64,000 bases of DNA from assembly GCA_047967505.1 (NCBI GenBank), contig CM106538.1, one strand, 5' to 3'. Position numbers and translations under genes: made by a program. The notes under the pieces were generated by a model, which was not told the DNA's origin, did no database searches, and worked only from the letters and a program-made list of their open reading frames with translations. Source of the DNA: Dipteris shenzhenensis. Taxonomy: Eukaryota; Polypodiophyta; Polypodiopsida; Gleicheniales. Of this stretch, positions 43,219 through 54,498 are shown piece after piece (the stretch's first letter is position 1; every line of letters begins with the position of its first letter).

Positions 43219-43599
43219 GATGGAAGAGAATCCCTTTATGAATCCATTCTTTACATTACGCTTAGGAATTCAAGCTCAGGAGGTACGCTCGTGTATATCA
43301 TGTTGCCTTTGAAAGTTTAGGGTCACATATGTCATTGTGAATACAACGGGCTTAGATCTACAATGGCCTACGATATTTGAAAGACTAAATGGGGCCTTGT
43401 ATTAATAAACTTAACATAACTACTTCAATTACATTAAAGTTCACATTGACCAGGAAAGCCAATGAATTATGATTACATGGCAAAAGCCGAGCTGAATTAC
43501 AAAAATCTAAAATCCATGTTCAAATTTAGTAGGATAATCGATTGCGAGCTACATGCCGTGGATGATGGAGGTGGCAGCAGTCACAGAAGCAAAAGCATG

Positions 43600-44614
43600 C
43601 TAACATGGCTTGTTGATCACGGATCCACAGAGTCCAGGGTTTCCTGCGTAGCTGCATGCAAATTCACATACGAGGAGAATGAGCAAGTTGCGGAATTCTC
43701 ACGCATCCGATGCCTTAATGCTGATCGTTTCAAAAACTTGCTCACCTTTCTGCTGTGAACCTGGAGAAAACACCATTCGTTGGAATAGGGCCCGAGAGAT
43801 CATTATCATTGAGCTGCCTGCACAGCAAAACAGAATGTTATGGTAAGGAGCGCTCAGTGGTTTGTTGTGCATGAAATATTAAAGCGGAGGATCCATTAGC
43901 ATTATATCTACTCACAGAAACTGCAGATGGGAAAGATTGCCCAACTCGGAGGGGATGGGACCCTCGAGGACATTGTCCTGGAGCTGCAAAGCAAAGAGGT
44001 TGGACAGATTGCCGAATTCTTTGGGGATGGCCCCATAGAAGCTGTTTCGAAAGAGCGAGCTGCGACAAGAAAGATTGTTAGAGCATGAGTGACAAACTTA
44101 GCTTAGCTTATTGAGTACATGATGGAACGCTAGAGCGAGGAAGACGCACAGGGACTTCAAAGAGTGAAGGTTTGCAAGTGTTGGAGAGAGCGGACCGGAG
44201 AGACCATAATTGGGTAGATCCCTGTTGGAAAAATGCAGGATCAGGCAACAAAACTTATTAGAGAGCAAAACTGCACGTTTAGCTCCAGGTAGTGTGTAGA
44301 TGAGTACACTCTAACGACGTGGTTGTTGTTGTCGCAGGTCACATGGAGGAAGGTGCAGGGATCCACTAGATTTGGATCCCAGCTGGCGAGGGCGTTTTGC
44401 GGATCGGTAAGCCCATCTTTAAATATGATGAGAGCGTCCACTGTAAAACACAAGGCGTAGATCGGTTAGCCAAAAGCAACGTTTAGTATGGTACTGCATT
44501 GTACAAAGCAGAAGAATATTTACCCTCCGGGTTGGCACCAGCGAGAGCCGGCAGGAGAGCCCATAACGCGAAAGCAGAAAGGATGAAAAACTTAGCAGCT
44601 CCCGAGCGCTCCAT
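43600..44614 (-). CDS. Secreted LRR protein resembling the SERK ectodomain, 6 exons, 187 aa
   Basis: The exons (minus strand) are 44614-44524, 44440-44308, 44221-44150, 44059-43916, 43817-43746 and 43651-43600. All five introns are short (83-98 bp) with GT-AG borders. The start is [10 protein letters not shown] in context GCCGCCATGG. Residues 1-27 form a signal peptide. Residues 31-74 are the LRR N-cap, with [16 protein letters not shown] (Cys59/Cys66). Four LRRs follow (about 75-98, 99-122, 123-146, 147-170; cores [36 protein letters not shown]). The tail is [16 protein letters not shown], then TAG. N-glycosylation sites are N116 and N140. Exon sizes 133, 72, 144 and 72 bp and their phases match those I know for SERK/LRR-II genes. 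No transmembrane or kinase part follows, so an apoplastic co-receptor-like or LRR1-type protein is likely. The fourth LRR is fused to the terminal G-x-F-S-x-F segment, one repeat fewer than usual. Confidence 0.88.
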
Positions 44615-44700
44615 GGCGGCTAGTTTGATCTTACGAACGTACCTGAGAAGAGATTTATTGTAAAAAGGCGTTGATTTTGAATGAAAGGTGTGCTGGGGGT

Positions 44701-44710
44701 GTATATATAG
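44701..44710 (-). promoter_or_regulatory. Candidate TATA box of the LRR gene
   Basis: CTATATATAC on the minus strand lies about 87 bp upstream of the ATG, a normal distance for a plant TATA box plus a short 5' UTR. Confidence 0.55.
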
Positions 44711-45437
44711 GCTGCAAGAAGCACGTAGTCGGCCCTCGTTGGTGCAGTCGGTCTGGTCGGCGTGACTTCCTTTCCAAAATCGTTTTCATCGAAGCATTTG
44801 CATTCGACATGCCATTGCAAAATAATGACGGCACAAAATCTATCTCAAGGGCACGCACTTATGGACAGAATCCTGAAATGTGATTTTGGATGTTTGCACG
44901 GATCCAAAAAAATGAGTCCGACAGCTAGGACAAATTGTATTGTATCTCACCATCCACAAGTGAGAATGGCACACTATGGGGAGATAAAATTCCCAAGAAT
45001 CATATGTATGAAACCACAATATAAGGTTAAAAACATTGCGTTAATGAATGTCATGAAAAACAATGGGTTAAACAATGTGTATTCCAGTCCTTAGCCTTTT
45101 GCATGCACACAACGGACCGTGGTTACCTAGCTTAATTGCATGCATGTCCTTGTGACATAACGTGAGACAAGGATACAAAGGCACGAGCATAAAGTTACCT
45201 TTATGCAAGGATCTAGGCTATGAAGGATGCAACAATGGAGCCCACAAAGGATCCGAGTGATAAGGATTTTGCATGCTTAAAGTTCATACACACAACGGTC
45301 TATGTTTAAAAGATTTTGTGATTATGCTCTACATAATTTTATGCAAATGCACTTTTGGTAGATGCACACTAATCCTTGCACACAAGGACAAAACCTATCA
45401 TGAAATTGCATTGATAGTGTCTTACTAGTAATAAGAC
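44711..45437. other. Upstream region of the LRR gene, otherwise unclassified
   Basis: No further gene is seen. CATGCACACAACGG and CATACACACAACGGTC recur at about 45101 and 45288. Confidence 0.45.
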
Positions 45438-46440
45438 AAATATGGTCCATAATGATTCCTAGCATGAAATTTATGGGTTGATACAAGCTGGAAATTGGGA
45501 GCTACACAACTGGATAGACTTTCAATGGGTTGTTATCAACTGGCAAAGGTGAGCCACAACCGATCAAAGTCAAGTATTTCTCATTTTCTAGTAGTAATTA
45601 TAAACTATAATATATTATCCAATATTTTACATCCATGTGCGAGTAGTTATGGGTCGTCATACATGGACCTCCCACTGGCACATGTGACATGGATATTCCA
45701 TATCTATTATGCGAGTAGTTATGAGTTGGTATACACGGACTCCCCACTCACACATAGATACTTTCTTTCAAAAACATCTACTTTTTTTTATTTTTTTAAA
45801 AACTATATATTTTATGATTACTAAAGATATAATTTTTTTCCTACAAGTTTATGAATACTAAAAACTATATAGTTTATCAAAACTATACAAGTTTTCTTTT
45901 TTCACTAATTTTCAAAAACTATATAGTTTATACCCATTAAAAACATGTTTTTTTTCCGACTCTCATGAAAGTAACTTCAAATTTCTTACCACTATATTTT
46001 TTAAAAAATGCTTTTCTTTATAAAAGCTAACCTAAGCGAACCCACCACTCACATTGGACACTTTTTAAAAGGAATAAAAAACTTACAATTTTTTTTGGAA
46101 GATTTGTTTATTTTTTTTACTTATCCTTTTATGTTCTTAACGAGACTCCAAATAGTACTAGAATCTTAGGAATGCAAACTCTATGTTACGGGTGCAAAGT
46201 TATATATAATTAATCATACTGCACAGTAGATTTCAATACTGTGCGATAGTTAGAGTACTTTCACACAATGATTTAAACATATCATGTGGTATACAACATA
46301 CCGAGCAGTATACAGAAGCACAGTGCGGTATTTTCTCCATGTTCTCGTGTGCTACATCGTTTTACCATGCGGTAATCCACTAAAGCTAGTCTTGATAAAG
46401 AATCATTGTTGGACCAATCTAAAATGCTTGAGGGAGCAAA
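45438..46440 (+). repeat. Unclassified ~1-kb dispersed repeat, copy 2
   Basis: This is the direct-orientation relative of 28470-29520. It shares the order of all main blocks, including the ACATGGACCTCCCACTGGCACATG stretch (positions about 45661-45684) and the final GGTAATCCACTAAAGCTAGTC part. Its distal part also has GTGCGGTA/TACCGAGC-type motifs. Confidence 0.7.
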
Positions 46441-47749
46441 AAAAAAAGTTTTAATTCATTGATTTAAAATTGCCATTTTAAATCCCTAGTAAATCCCTAT
46501 GTGAATGTAAGTAGCTATTTGACCAAGTAAGGGTGTGAACATGAAAACGTTTAAGGGACATAATGACCTCATAGATTCAAAAGGGGGAAAATTTTCTTGA
46601 ATAGGCCTACTAGGATGTAACTTTAACTAAACTAAATGCCTATCATTTTCATGATCATAGAATACTCTACCATGTGTATCTTATGGCTTGGACGATGTAG
46701 CACAATACCCAAGTCAACCTTCTACATGCATGCAAGATGGCTAAATATGGAATTAGTTGTTAGCATTATGCATTAAACTTAGAGACTATTAGTCACACTT
46801 TGTAGACACTACCATATGTACATGCCAACTCAAGCTTATCAACAACTTGGATCTCTTCTTAGTGACCTGTGTGAAAAAGGAGAAATTGCTAATGATGGTG
46901 CTTAGGGAGCTTGTGAGGAGACATTGCTAATGTTGGTGCTTAGCAAGCTAGGACATGTTTGAATCATTGTCCCTCAATAAGTGGAAAGATTTAGAAGTTT
47001 CGTACCCTTCTTTTGCTAGCTACTTAGACCTACAAGGTTGTTATTGAGCTTTTTGGCATGGGTAAGGGATGGGACCTCCTTACACTCTTCCATGAAGTGG
47101 GTCTCACTATTGTCTATCAAGTTGTCAACCCTACATCTCTCTCCCACCACCCAACTTCCAAGTGAGTACTTTCCTCATGGCCTTGAAATGTTAAAACTTT
47201 TTTTGGCATCCTCAATTCTATTCTCCTCATGCCATTGGGCACTAAAACTATACTACATTTGAGTGCATCTCATTTTAACTCATATTTTATACCCTTAGAG
47301 AAATTGCCTCTAAAATAGACTTCATTATGTGCTTGTGGTGTGTCATAGTCCCTCCCCTACATTTTTATTACAATGCTAATTAGCAACCTTGGAACGCACA
47401 CACAAGAGACGAGGAGGAAGAAATCATCCATCTTTGTCATGAATGCTTATTCTTGTATCACGGAGATCCTAAAAGAATCGCTATGATATACTTTAATGGT
47501 GGTATTTTGATATGGTTCTTTCAAATCCTACCAATGCATGGGGGTGGATTCACATGTTACATTTGTAGGACTTGAGGGGAAGGTCGGATGTCATGGGCAT
47601 ACCAAACAATAGATGGAATCTAAGATGACCTCATCGGGAACATGATGCTAAACTCAATGCCTTTTGTTGTCAGAGTATGTACCACATCATACAACCATGG
47701 TCTATTGAGTAATGAACTACTTCCATGTTTTGATGCATCCAGAATTTCA
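46441..47749. other. Unclassified spacer
   Basis: No gene is recognised. A short repeat (ATTGCTAATG.TGGTGCTTAG) lies at about 46888-46945. Confidence 0.45.
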
Positions 47750-47996
47750 AATTATGCAATGGTGCCCATGTTTTGAGGCATCTCAGGTTCTATTTTCAGT
47801 AGCGGTCATTACTGTGGGACCATGATTTCTTGAGCATACCTTATGCAGATCATTGTGGTTGCAGTTTGAGCAGCGTCGTGCGCTCATTTGTGGTGTGCAT
47901 TGGGTTGCAGTGGATGATTTATAGGTCATTTGGATGCATTGCGGTCCTTATTGGATGTGCTGATAGGCCCAAATTTCCTTGTGGGATGCTCTTTTT

Positions 47997-48242
47997 CTCG
48001 GGGGGGGTCACTATGTATAAATCCTCTATATCACGTGCGTTCAAGGCCTATTTTTAAAATCCATTATCTGTAAATTTTTCATTAATAAAATGTACCTCTT
48101 TTTTATACAAATCTGTAAATTTTTTCCAAAACTATTTTAAATAGTCCCTTATGTATATTTATTTTTGTTAATTTTAGAAATAAAAAATATCCTTCTGTTG
48201 AACTCACATGATAGGGTTACATATGATGAGTGACCCCCCTGA
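47997..48242 (+). mobile_element. MITE, family 1 (246 bp, 9-bp TSD), in the leader of element F
   Basis: The perfect 9-bp duplication GCTCTTTTT lies at 47988-47996 and 48243-48251. The ends are CTCGGGGGGGTCACT and the complement of TCAGGGGGGTCACTC. It is the same length as, and an inverted near-copy of, the MITE at 24969-25214. It is noncoding. Confidence 0.92.
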
Positions 48243-48628
48243 GCTCTTTTTATGGATGCTTTGCACATGGATGCTATTTTATGCTGAGGGACAGCTTTGA
48301 CACATTACAGGTGATGCACTGATAGTGCTATGCTCTCTTGGATGAGATATTATTGATGCATATGCAAGTGGACGGTGTTTATGCTTGAGTCATTTGGCAC
48401 TTATTGGCATTTTGGATTGCCATTACAGTTGGCATTTTCTTTTGGGCCAGATTTTCTCATATGGATGCATAGTATATGCACATGAGTCAGATGCATCTTT
48501 TGATGCTTTGAGCTTTGAGTTTTGGTGATATTTCACTCTATTGTGGCATACACATTTGAGTGCACCTGATATTTGGTGTGATTCTCTCTTGTAGGCACTA
48601 GCATTTGGGATTTTTCTTTATTTGCATC

Positions 48629-49462
48629 ATGGCATCCTCTTCCATGTCTGAAAAGGAGTTTTTCAACATTAAAAAGTTTGATGGGACAAACTTTTCTTTG
48701 TGGAAAGAACAGATAAGGGATGTGCTTATTCAAAAGAAGCACATTAAACCCTTGGCAGGGATTGAAGCTAAGCCTGTAAATATGTCCGAGGATGATTGGA
48801 ATGAGTTGGATGCATTAGCAAAGTCTACTATTAGACTTCATCTTGCAGAGTCAGCTTATTTCACAATAGTAAATGAGCAGACTACGGAAGATGTGTGGAA
48901 GAAACTGTGTGCCACTTATGAGAAGGAAACTGCCTCTAATAAAGTTTACCTCATGAAGAGGTTGTTTGAGCTGCAGATGAAGGAAGGGGTCTCCATTGCT
49001 TCTCACTTGAATGAATTCAATATTATTTTCAGCTAGCTTCAGGCTCAGAAGATGAATTTTGATGCGGAGACTAAGGCAATATTTCTCTTATGTTCATTGC
49101 CATCCTCATGGGATACCTTCCATATAGCTGTCGATAACTCTGCACCTAGTGGAGTACTGAAGTTTGATGATGTTGTGGGTAGCTTGTTGGCCAAGGAGAT
49201 TAGACGGAAGTCTATGGATGGCAACAAGCAGGATGCAGCCTTAAATGTGCAAAGGGGCAGATCACAATTCAGGGGGAAGTCCCAAGAAAGAGGGAAGTCT
49301 CGTAGCAAATCTAGGGCACAGAACATTGAGTGTTACCATTGTGGCAAGAAGGGCCATATGAAAAAGGATTGCTACAAGCTGAAAAGAGAGCAAAAGGATA
49401 AGAAAAAGAATGCAAATTGGGGTGCAAATCAAAAGGAAGAGAGTCCAAGGGAGGACAAATGA
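48629..49462 (+). pseudogene. Element F gag and nucleocapsid
   Basis: Gag starts MASSSMSEKEFFNIKKFDG and stays open through NEQTTEDVWKKLCATYEKE to FNIIFS, where CAG-to-TAG stops it (49034-49036). The frame resumes at once (MNFDAETKAIFLLC), passes a basic stretch (SQERGKSRSKSRAQN) and the zinc knuckle CYHCGKKGHMKKDC, and stops at 49462 where a Gly codon has become TGA. Apart from these two nonsense changes the gag is better kept than in element A. Confidence 0.9.
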
Positions 49463-51019
49463 AAAGTGAAGATTGAGGAGATCAATATAGTCACACATGA
49501 TAGTGACAATGACGTTCTCTTCATGTCTAATTTATCTGCAGAGTTGCTTACCACTTCAGATGATGCATATTCCTAGGATTGGATTTTGGATTTTGGTGCT
49601 TCATTCCATGTTACTCCCCATAGGGAATGGTTCTCCACTTATGATAATGGAAAGATAGGTTTTGTGCATCTTGGAAATGACTATGCATGTGACATAGTGG
49701 GAGTAGGTGACATAAAGTTTTCTTTTGCAAATGGGTTTGCATTTATTTTGAAGCATGTGAGACATGTGCCTAAGTTGACCAAGAGTCTTATTTCAATTGG
49801 TCAACTAGATGATGCTGGTTTTCACACCACTTTTGGCTTTCACAGTTGGAAAATTCAGAAGGGCTCTATGCTTTTGGCCAAGGGTACCAAGTATGGGACT
49901 TTGTATCCCTTACATGTGTCAGGGGTATTTGATCATGTTGTTGCAATAACTGAGCAACCAAGCACTTCTTTGTGGCATTGCAGGTTGGGGCACATGAGCC
50001 AGAATGGAATGAAACTCTTATGCCATTTGGGTTATGTACCGCATTTGAGTTTCTCTAATTTTGAATTTTGTGAGCACTGTCTCTATGGGATCAGCCCATA
50101 AAAGAAGGGGAAAGAAAGAGTTTGAAAAGCTTGATTTGGTGCATTCAGACGTATGTGGTCCCATGCTTACATGGTCATTAGGCGGGGCTGAATACTATGT
50201 GACATTCATTGATGATGCAACTAGGAAAGTGCGGGCTTATGCTACACCTCGGAAGAGTGATGTGTTCCAAGTATTTCAAAAATGGCTGGCCTTGGTAGAA
50301 CACTTAAATGCCTATGGACTGACGATGGTGGAGAGTATCTCTCTCATGACTTTCAGCATTTCTGTGATACACGTGGGATTAAGAGGGAGCTCACATCCCC
50401 TCGTACTCTAGAGCAAAATCCAGTTGCAGAAAAGATGGACCGTACCATTCAAGAAAGGTTGCAATGCATGCTTTCCAATGCAAGTCTTTCTAGTGGTTTT
50501 TGGGCTGAGGCAATGAAGACTGCAGTGCATGTGATCAATAGATCACCTAGTAAGAGTTTGGATGGTGGTATTCCTAAAAAGGCATGGAGTGGCAAGAAGC
50601 CCTCTTACTCTCATTTGCATATATTTGGGTGTGAGGCATATGCACATGTGCCAAAAGAGCTTCGAAAGAAGCTAGATCCTAAGTCTAGGAAATGCATCTT
50701 TCTGGGTTATGGTGAAAGTGGAGGGATGGGCTATCGTCTCTGGGATCCAGAAGCAAAGAAGATCATACGCAGCCATGATGTAGTCTTCAATGAGAAGAAG
50801 ATGCATAAGGCATGCATGAGGGATGTGGAAATGAGGAGAATCACTTTCCTGGATGTGAATTCACCTACATATGTTGATAGACAGCAAGCTGTCCATGCAC
50901 CAAATGTGCAAGAAATGGTACCACCAAATACTCCCACAGGTATACAATCAAGGGTAGATGATGGATCATCTATTTGTGGAAATGATGAGCCAAATGTGGC
51001 TGATATACAGGTGGGATAG
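49463..51019 (+). pseudogene. Element F protease and integrase
   Basis: The protease motif reads DFGASFHVT (Ser lost from DSGAS) after a TAG stop. Integrase zinc motifs WHCRLGHMS and CEHCLYG are present, but a small deletion after LYG shifts the frame. The core reads VHSDVCGPM, then a 13-bp loss near 50300 shifts the frame again before CLWTDDGGEYLSHDF and VAEKMDRTIQE. The C-terminus (IFGCEAYAHVPKEL, KCIFLGYGESGG) is well kept. The first stop-free part ends at 51019. Confidence 0.88.
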
Positions 51020-51028
51020 CAAGCTGAA

Positions 51029-52194
51029 ATGCCCTTGAGAAGATCATCTACAGTGTCTAGACTGCCTGATAGGTTTGTTCCAGGGGTAGACTATGTGATG
51101 CTTACTGATTGCGGGGAGCCTTCTTGCTACAGAGAGGCTATGATGCATGAGGATCAACGCAAGTGGGAGTATGCTATACAATCAGAGATGAGTCCACTTA
51201 TGAAGAATAAGACTTGGGACTTGGTTTCTTTGCCACATGGAAAGAAAGCATTGCCATGTAAATGGGTCTACAAGATGAAGGTCACAGGTGATGATGTGCC
51301 TAGGTACAAGGCCCGTTTGGTTGCTAAAGGGTTCAAGCAAGAGAAGGGTGTAGACTTTGATGAGATATTCTCTCTGGTTGTGAAGACGATCACACTTAGA
51401 TGCATGCTTGGACTAGTGGCATCAGAGGATATGGAGCTTATGCAAATGGATGTCAAGATAGCTTTCTTGCATGGGGATTGCATGAGGAGATTTACATGGT
51501 GCAGCCGGAAGGCTTTGAAGAAAAGGGCAAAGAACATTTAGTTTGCAAGCTGAAGAAGAGCCTCTATGGTCTTAAGCAAGCGCCTAGAGAATGGTATCAA
51601 AAGTTTGATGCTTTCATTCGGTCCCAGGGTTTTAGAAGGAGTGAAATTGATCACTGCCTCTACACTAAAAGGGCTAAGGATAATAGCTTGATAATCCTGG
51701 CACTATATGTGGATGATATGCTATTGGCTAGCAAGAATACTTATGAGCTAGATGCATTAAAGGACAAGTTGCATGAGGCCTTTGATATGAAGGATTTGGG
51801 ACTTGCAGGTCATATTCTTGGTATGTGCATCACGCGTGATCGGAGTAGGAAACTCCTTTGGCTTTCACAAAAAGAGTATGTTACAAAAGTATTGCAGTGT
51901 TTCAATATGGAGGGGGGGAAGGCAATGAGTACTCCATTGCCTCCATATGTGAAACTGAGTCATACAGATAGTCCCAAATCAAATGAGGAAAGGGCCATGA
52001 TGGCCAAGGTTCCATATGCATCAGTAGTTGGGAGTCTTATGTATGCTATGATAGCTACTAGACCAGACATTGCATTTGCTGTGGAAGTTGTTAGCCGCTA
52101 TATGGCTAATCTAGGAAAGAGGCATTGGGAGGCAGTTAAGTGCATCATGAGGTACATGAAGGGTACCAAGGAGATGTGCATCTACTTTGGTTAG
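51029..52194 (+). pseudogene. Element F reverse transcriptase
   Basis: The motifs are PCKWVYKMKVTGDD, YKARLVAKGFKQEKG, FSLVVKTITLRCML, MDVKIAFLHGD, then a 1-base shift near 51475 to EEIYMVQPEGF, LKKSLYGLKQAPREW, LYVDDMLLASKNT, FDMKDLGLAGHILGM and YAMIATRPDIAFAV. The YVDD site is intact. The frame ends at 52194 in the junction with the small repeat described next, where RNase H should begin. Confidence 0.9.
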
Positions 52195-52245
52195 TGGGAG
52201 ATGTGCATCTGCTTTGGTTAGTGGGAGATGTGATCGGCTAGTGGG
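52168..52245. repeat. Short tandem repeat replacing part of RNase H in element F
   Basis: GGAGATGTGCATCT.CTTTGG plus TTAGTG is repeated about three times (unit 27-28 bp), with a last degenerate copy GGAGATGTGATCGGCTAGTG. Confidence 0.85.
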
Positions 52246-52501
52246 AGATTTGGGGATTCATACACGTGTACCGACATTGCATAGTGATTCCATGAGTGCT
52301 ATTCAGCTAGCACAGAATTTGGTCTTTCATGCAAAGACCAAACACATTGAGGTCAGGTACCATTTCATCAGGGAGGTACTTGAGGACAAGCGCATAGAGC
52401 TTGTCAAGGTTCATACAAATGATAACCCTGCAGATATGTTGACGAAGAGTCTACCTAGTCAACGGTTTGAGTATTTTCATGTATTGATGGGCATTGGATA
52501 G
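52222..52501 (+). pseudogene. Element F RNase H C-terminal end
   Basis: The frame reads RLVGDLGIHTRVPTLHSDS, AIQLAQNLVFHAKTKHIEV, ADMLTKSLPSQRFEYF and ends at MGIG, the same end as element A. About 70 residues present in A, including the first catalytic Asp (YTNSDYAG) and the STTEAEY Glu, are missing upstream. The protein could not have RNase H activity. Confidence 0.87.
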
Positions 52502-52554
52502 TATGCTCACTTGTTGTTCTCCCTTAAAGGCACATTGTCCTTTAAGTGGGAGGT

Positions 52555-52724
52555 TGTGGGGGTTAAAGGTCACTGTGCCTTTACCCCAGTTATGTACAAT
52601 ACTCAAACACATATATAAATGAATGAAAAAGAAGATTAGGGTGTTCTGCACCCATCAAAACTTGTGTGGCTCTCTGTCTCTCTCTCACCCTCTTCCGTTC
52701 TTACTTCCATTGAGAGCACTCTCA
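52555..52724 (+). repeat. 3' LTR of element F
   Basis: This 170-bp LTR, TGTGGGGG...CTCTCA, matches the LTRs of element A and is preceded by the polypurine tract AAGTGGGAGG (52543-52552). Confidence 0.92.
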
Positions 52725-52943
52725 GTGATATCATGAGGGTTGGTCCTTTTAAGATTGTCTATGTGCTATTCTATGCTAAAGATTCTTCACGTGTAGTATT
52801 TCACAATACACCAGTCACACCCTACCCTTCCTATGTGTGCTTTGTGGATGTATCTTCACTTGATTTTTAGTTCAAGCTTCCTCTTTCTATTTTTTGTCCA
52901 TAGATAAGCCTCGTCTTGCCTCTCTCATTTCCATCTTCCAAGC
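52725..52943. other. Short spacer before element H gag
   Basis: No LTR or primer site of element H can be identified here. The 5' LTR of H is absent or beyond recognition. Confidence 0.45.
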
Positions 52944-53638
52944 ATGGCTGACATTCCTACGTTTTGTGGACGGGTGGAAGAAAATCCAAATGAGTATCTT
53001 GTGGCCTTCAAGCGCCATTGTGTTTCTCTCAACTTTCTTACTGAAGGCATATGGCTATTGGTTCTTCCCACATTTTTAGAGGGTTTGGCTCAAGTGTGGT
53101 ATGAGAGGCAGACCGAAGACATTCGCCAAAGCTGGCCAAGGTTGACAGCAACGATGGTTGAGTATTTCGGCAAAGAAGAGGAGCCAGAGAATGTGTACCT
53201 GTAGGTGGCAAACTTGAAGCAGTCGCATCGATATGTGGATCGAGTGGCCGTGCTCCTGGACCCCGTTTAATTGCCACGCAAGAGGACAATGTCGAATTTT
53301 GAGCTGGAATGACTCAGCATGTGTTGGGCTACCTTGTAGCAGGACGAATTCTGCCTCAAGCTTAAATGGGAGAATCTAGAAACTATGGTGCTAGCACATG
53401 AGATTGCTCAAAAGTTTGATAAAATTCAGTCTGACCCCGCTTCAAAGAAGATGATTGTCCCTCCGCAACCCCCTCAGTTCCTGCAACAAAAACCTAGAGG
53501 GTCTAACTTAGGGGCATACCCCCACCCCTCATTAGGGATGTATCCACCACCTCCACCTCAAATGTATGGTCCTCCCTTAGATGCTTACCCTCAACATGGT
53601 GTATATTCTCACACTCCGCCTCGAAGATTTCCCTAGCC
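52944..53638 (+). pseudogene. Element H gag
   Basis: It starts MADIPTFCGRVEENPNEYL and contains the retrotransposon-gag-type segment LVLPTFLEGLAQVWYERQ, stopping at 53204. Later pieces (53385-53636) are Pro-rich (PPPPPQMYGPP). The WYERQ motif and the following helices are typical of Ty3/gypsy gag. Several stops lie between 53204 and 53385. Confidence 0.82.
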
Positions 53639-53758
53639 TCACCCACGAGCCCCCCTCCTTTCTACTCCCTCGGCCCCTCCAGCTAAAGAGCCCCCTCCTG
53701 CAATAGAACCTGGAGTCAAGGACCTAGCCAAGGCACTGTGAATGATCTTTAGCTTGAG

Positions 53759-54143
53759 ATGATGGGCATCAGAAATCAAGCCAATTGCCCTCCAAGAGAC
53801 CGTGCTAATGTTGTATGCTACGAGTGCCACCAGACGGGTCATTATTGCATGAAATGTCCCGATATTCCAAGGGTGAATCTTCTAAGTGAATCAGGCACTG
53901 AGGATTCTGACGTAGAGATCCTTGACTTTGGGAAAAGAAGTCATACCACCTTGGACCCCTCTCCAACCGGGCTGCCCCAGGAAGAAGGTGTCCTACTTAG
54001 AGCCCTCAGATGCTGAGATGGCAGACCCACCAACAGATAAGACTAAAAGATCCAATAGGAGTAAGTGGTCACCCTCGGATTTTCCCATCGGCTCAAAGCA
54101 AGAAGACTTTCGGTCGTTCAGGACCTTGCTCATCGTTCTTTGA
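53759..54143 (+). pseudogene. Element H nucleocapsid zinc knuckle
   Basis: A frame with NVVCYECHQTGHYCMKCPD gives the C-x2-C-x4-H-x4-C knuckle, followed by an acidic segment (ESGTEDSDVEILDFG). It is cut by element I at 54154. Confidence 0.82.
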
Positions 54144-54154
54144 GCATCATGCTT

Positions 54155-54410
54155 GACAAAATATGAAGAGGGGAGAGGAGAAGAGTGGAGATGAGGAGAG
54201 AGGGCACAGCTAGAGAGCACACCACAAATGACTAACTGTACACTAGAATTAGTTGAAAAAATAGAATATATACAAACCCTTTTAGGGTTAGGGTTAGGGG
54301 ATCTAACCCTTTCCTTTATAGCACTCTATAAGGTTAGTGCTATGCACATATGATCACGTGATGGTGCTATGCACACATGATCACATGATGTTGAGCGTGA
54401 ACTCTCAACA
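54155..54410 (-). repeat. 3' LTR of element I
   Basis: This 256-bp LTR contains TTTTAGGGTTAGGGTTAGGGG (54279-54299), a plant-telomere-like or telo-box motif, and two TGATCAC.TGAT palindromes, one with a CACGTG G-box. A polypurine tract TTGAGGGAAGG (minus) sits just inside, at 54411-54421. A second copy of it lies at about 54440-54450. Confidence 0.93.
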
Positions 54411-54498
54411 CCTTCCCTCAAGATCAACATCATGAAGTAGGCCTTCCCTCAAGATGATGATTCTGGGGAATCGAAGAAGGACTGAGCATTACATTCCA

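Larger units (their letters stand above)
47750..52724 (+). mobile_element. Ty1/copia element F, 5'-truncated member of the family of A
   Basis: This is a plus-strand copy of the A family. Homology to the A leader begins at about 47750 (TTATGCAATGG). The 5' LTR and primer site are missing. Gag, protease, integrase and RT follow, then a rearranged RNase H, and an intact 3' LTR at 52555-52724. The leader carries a 246-bp MITE. No target duplication can be tested. Stops and frameshifts differ from those in A. Confidence 0.92.

Noticed and set aside
43462-43758. 98-codon plus-strand frame
   Set aside because: It lies antisense to the last exons of the LRR gene, whose splice sites and motifs explain the sequence better.
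43600-44614. Full SERK receptor kinase
   Set aside because: The sixth exon ends in a stop 16 codons after the splice, and no transmembrane or kinase motif is found in any frame below 43600.
54279-54299. Interstitial telomere or chromosome end
   Set aside because: Only about three degenerate units, present identically in both LTRs of element I, so it is part of the LTR.
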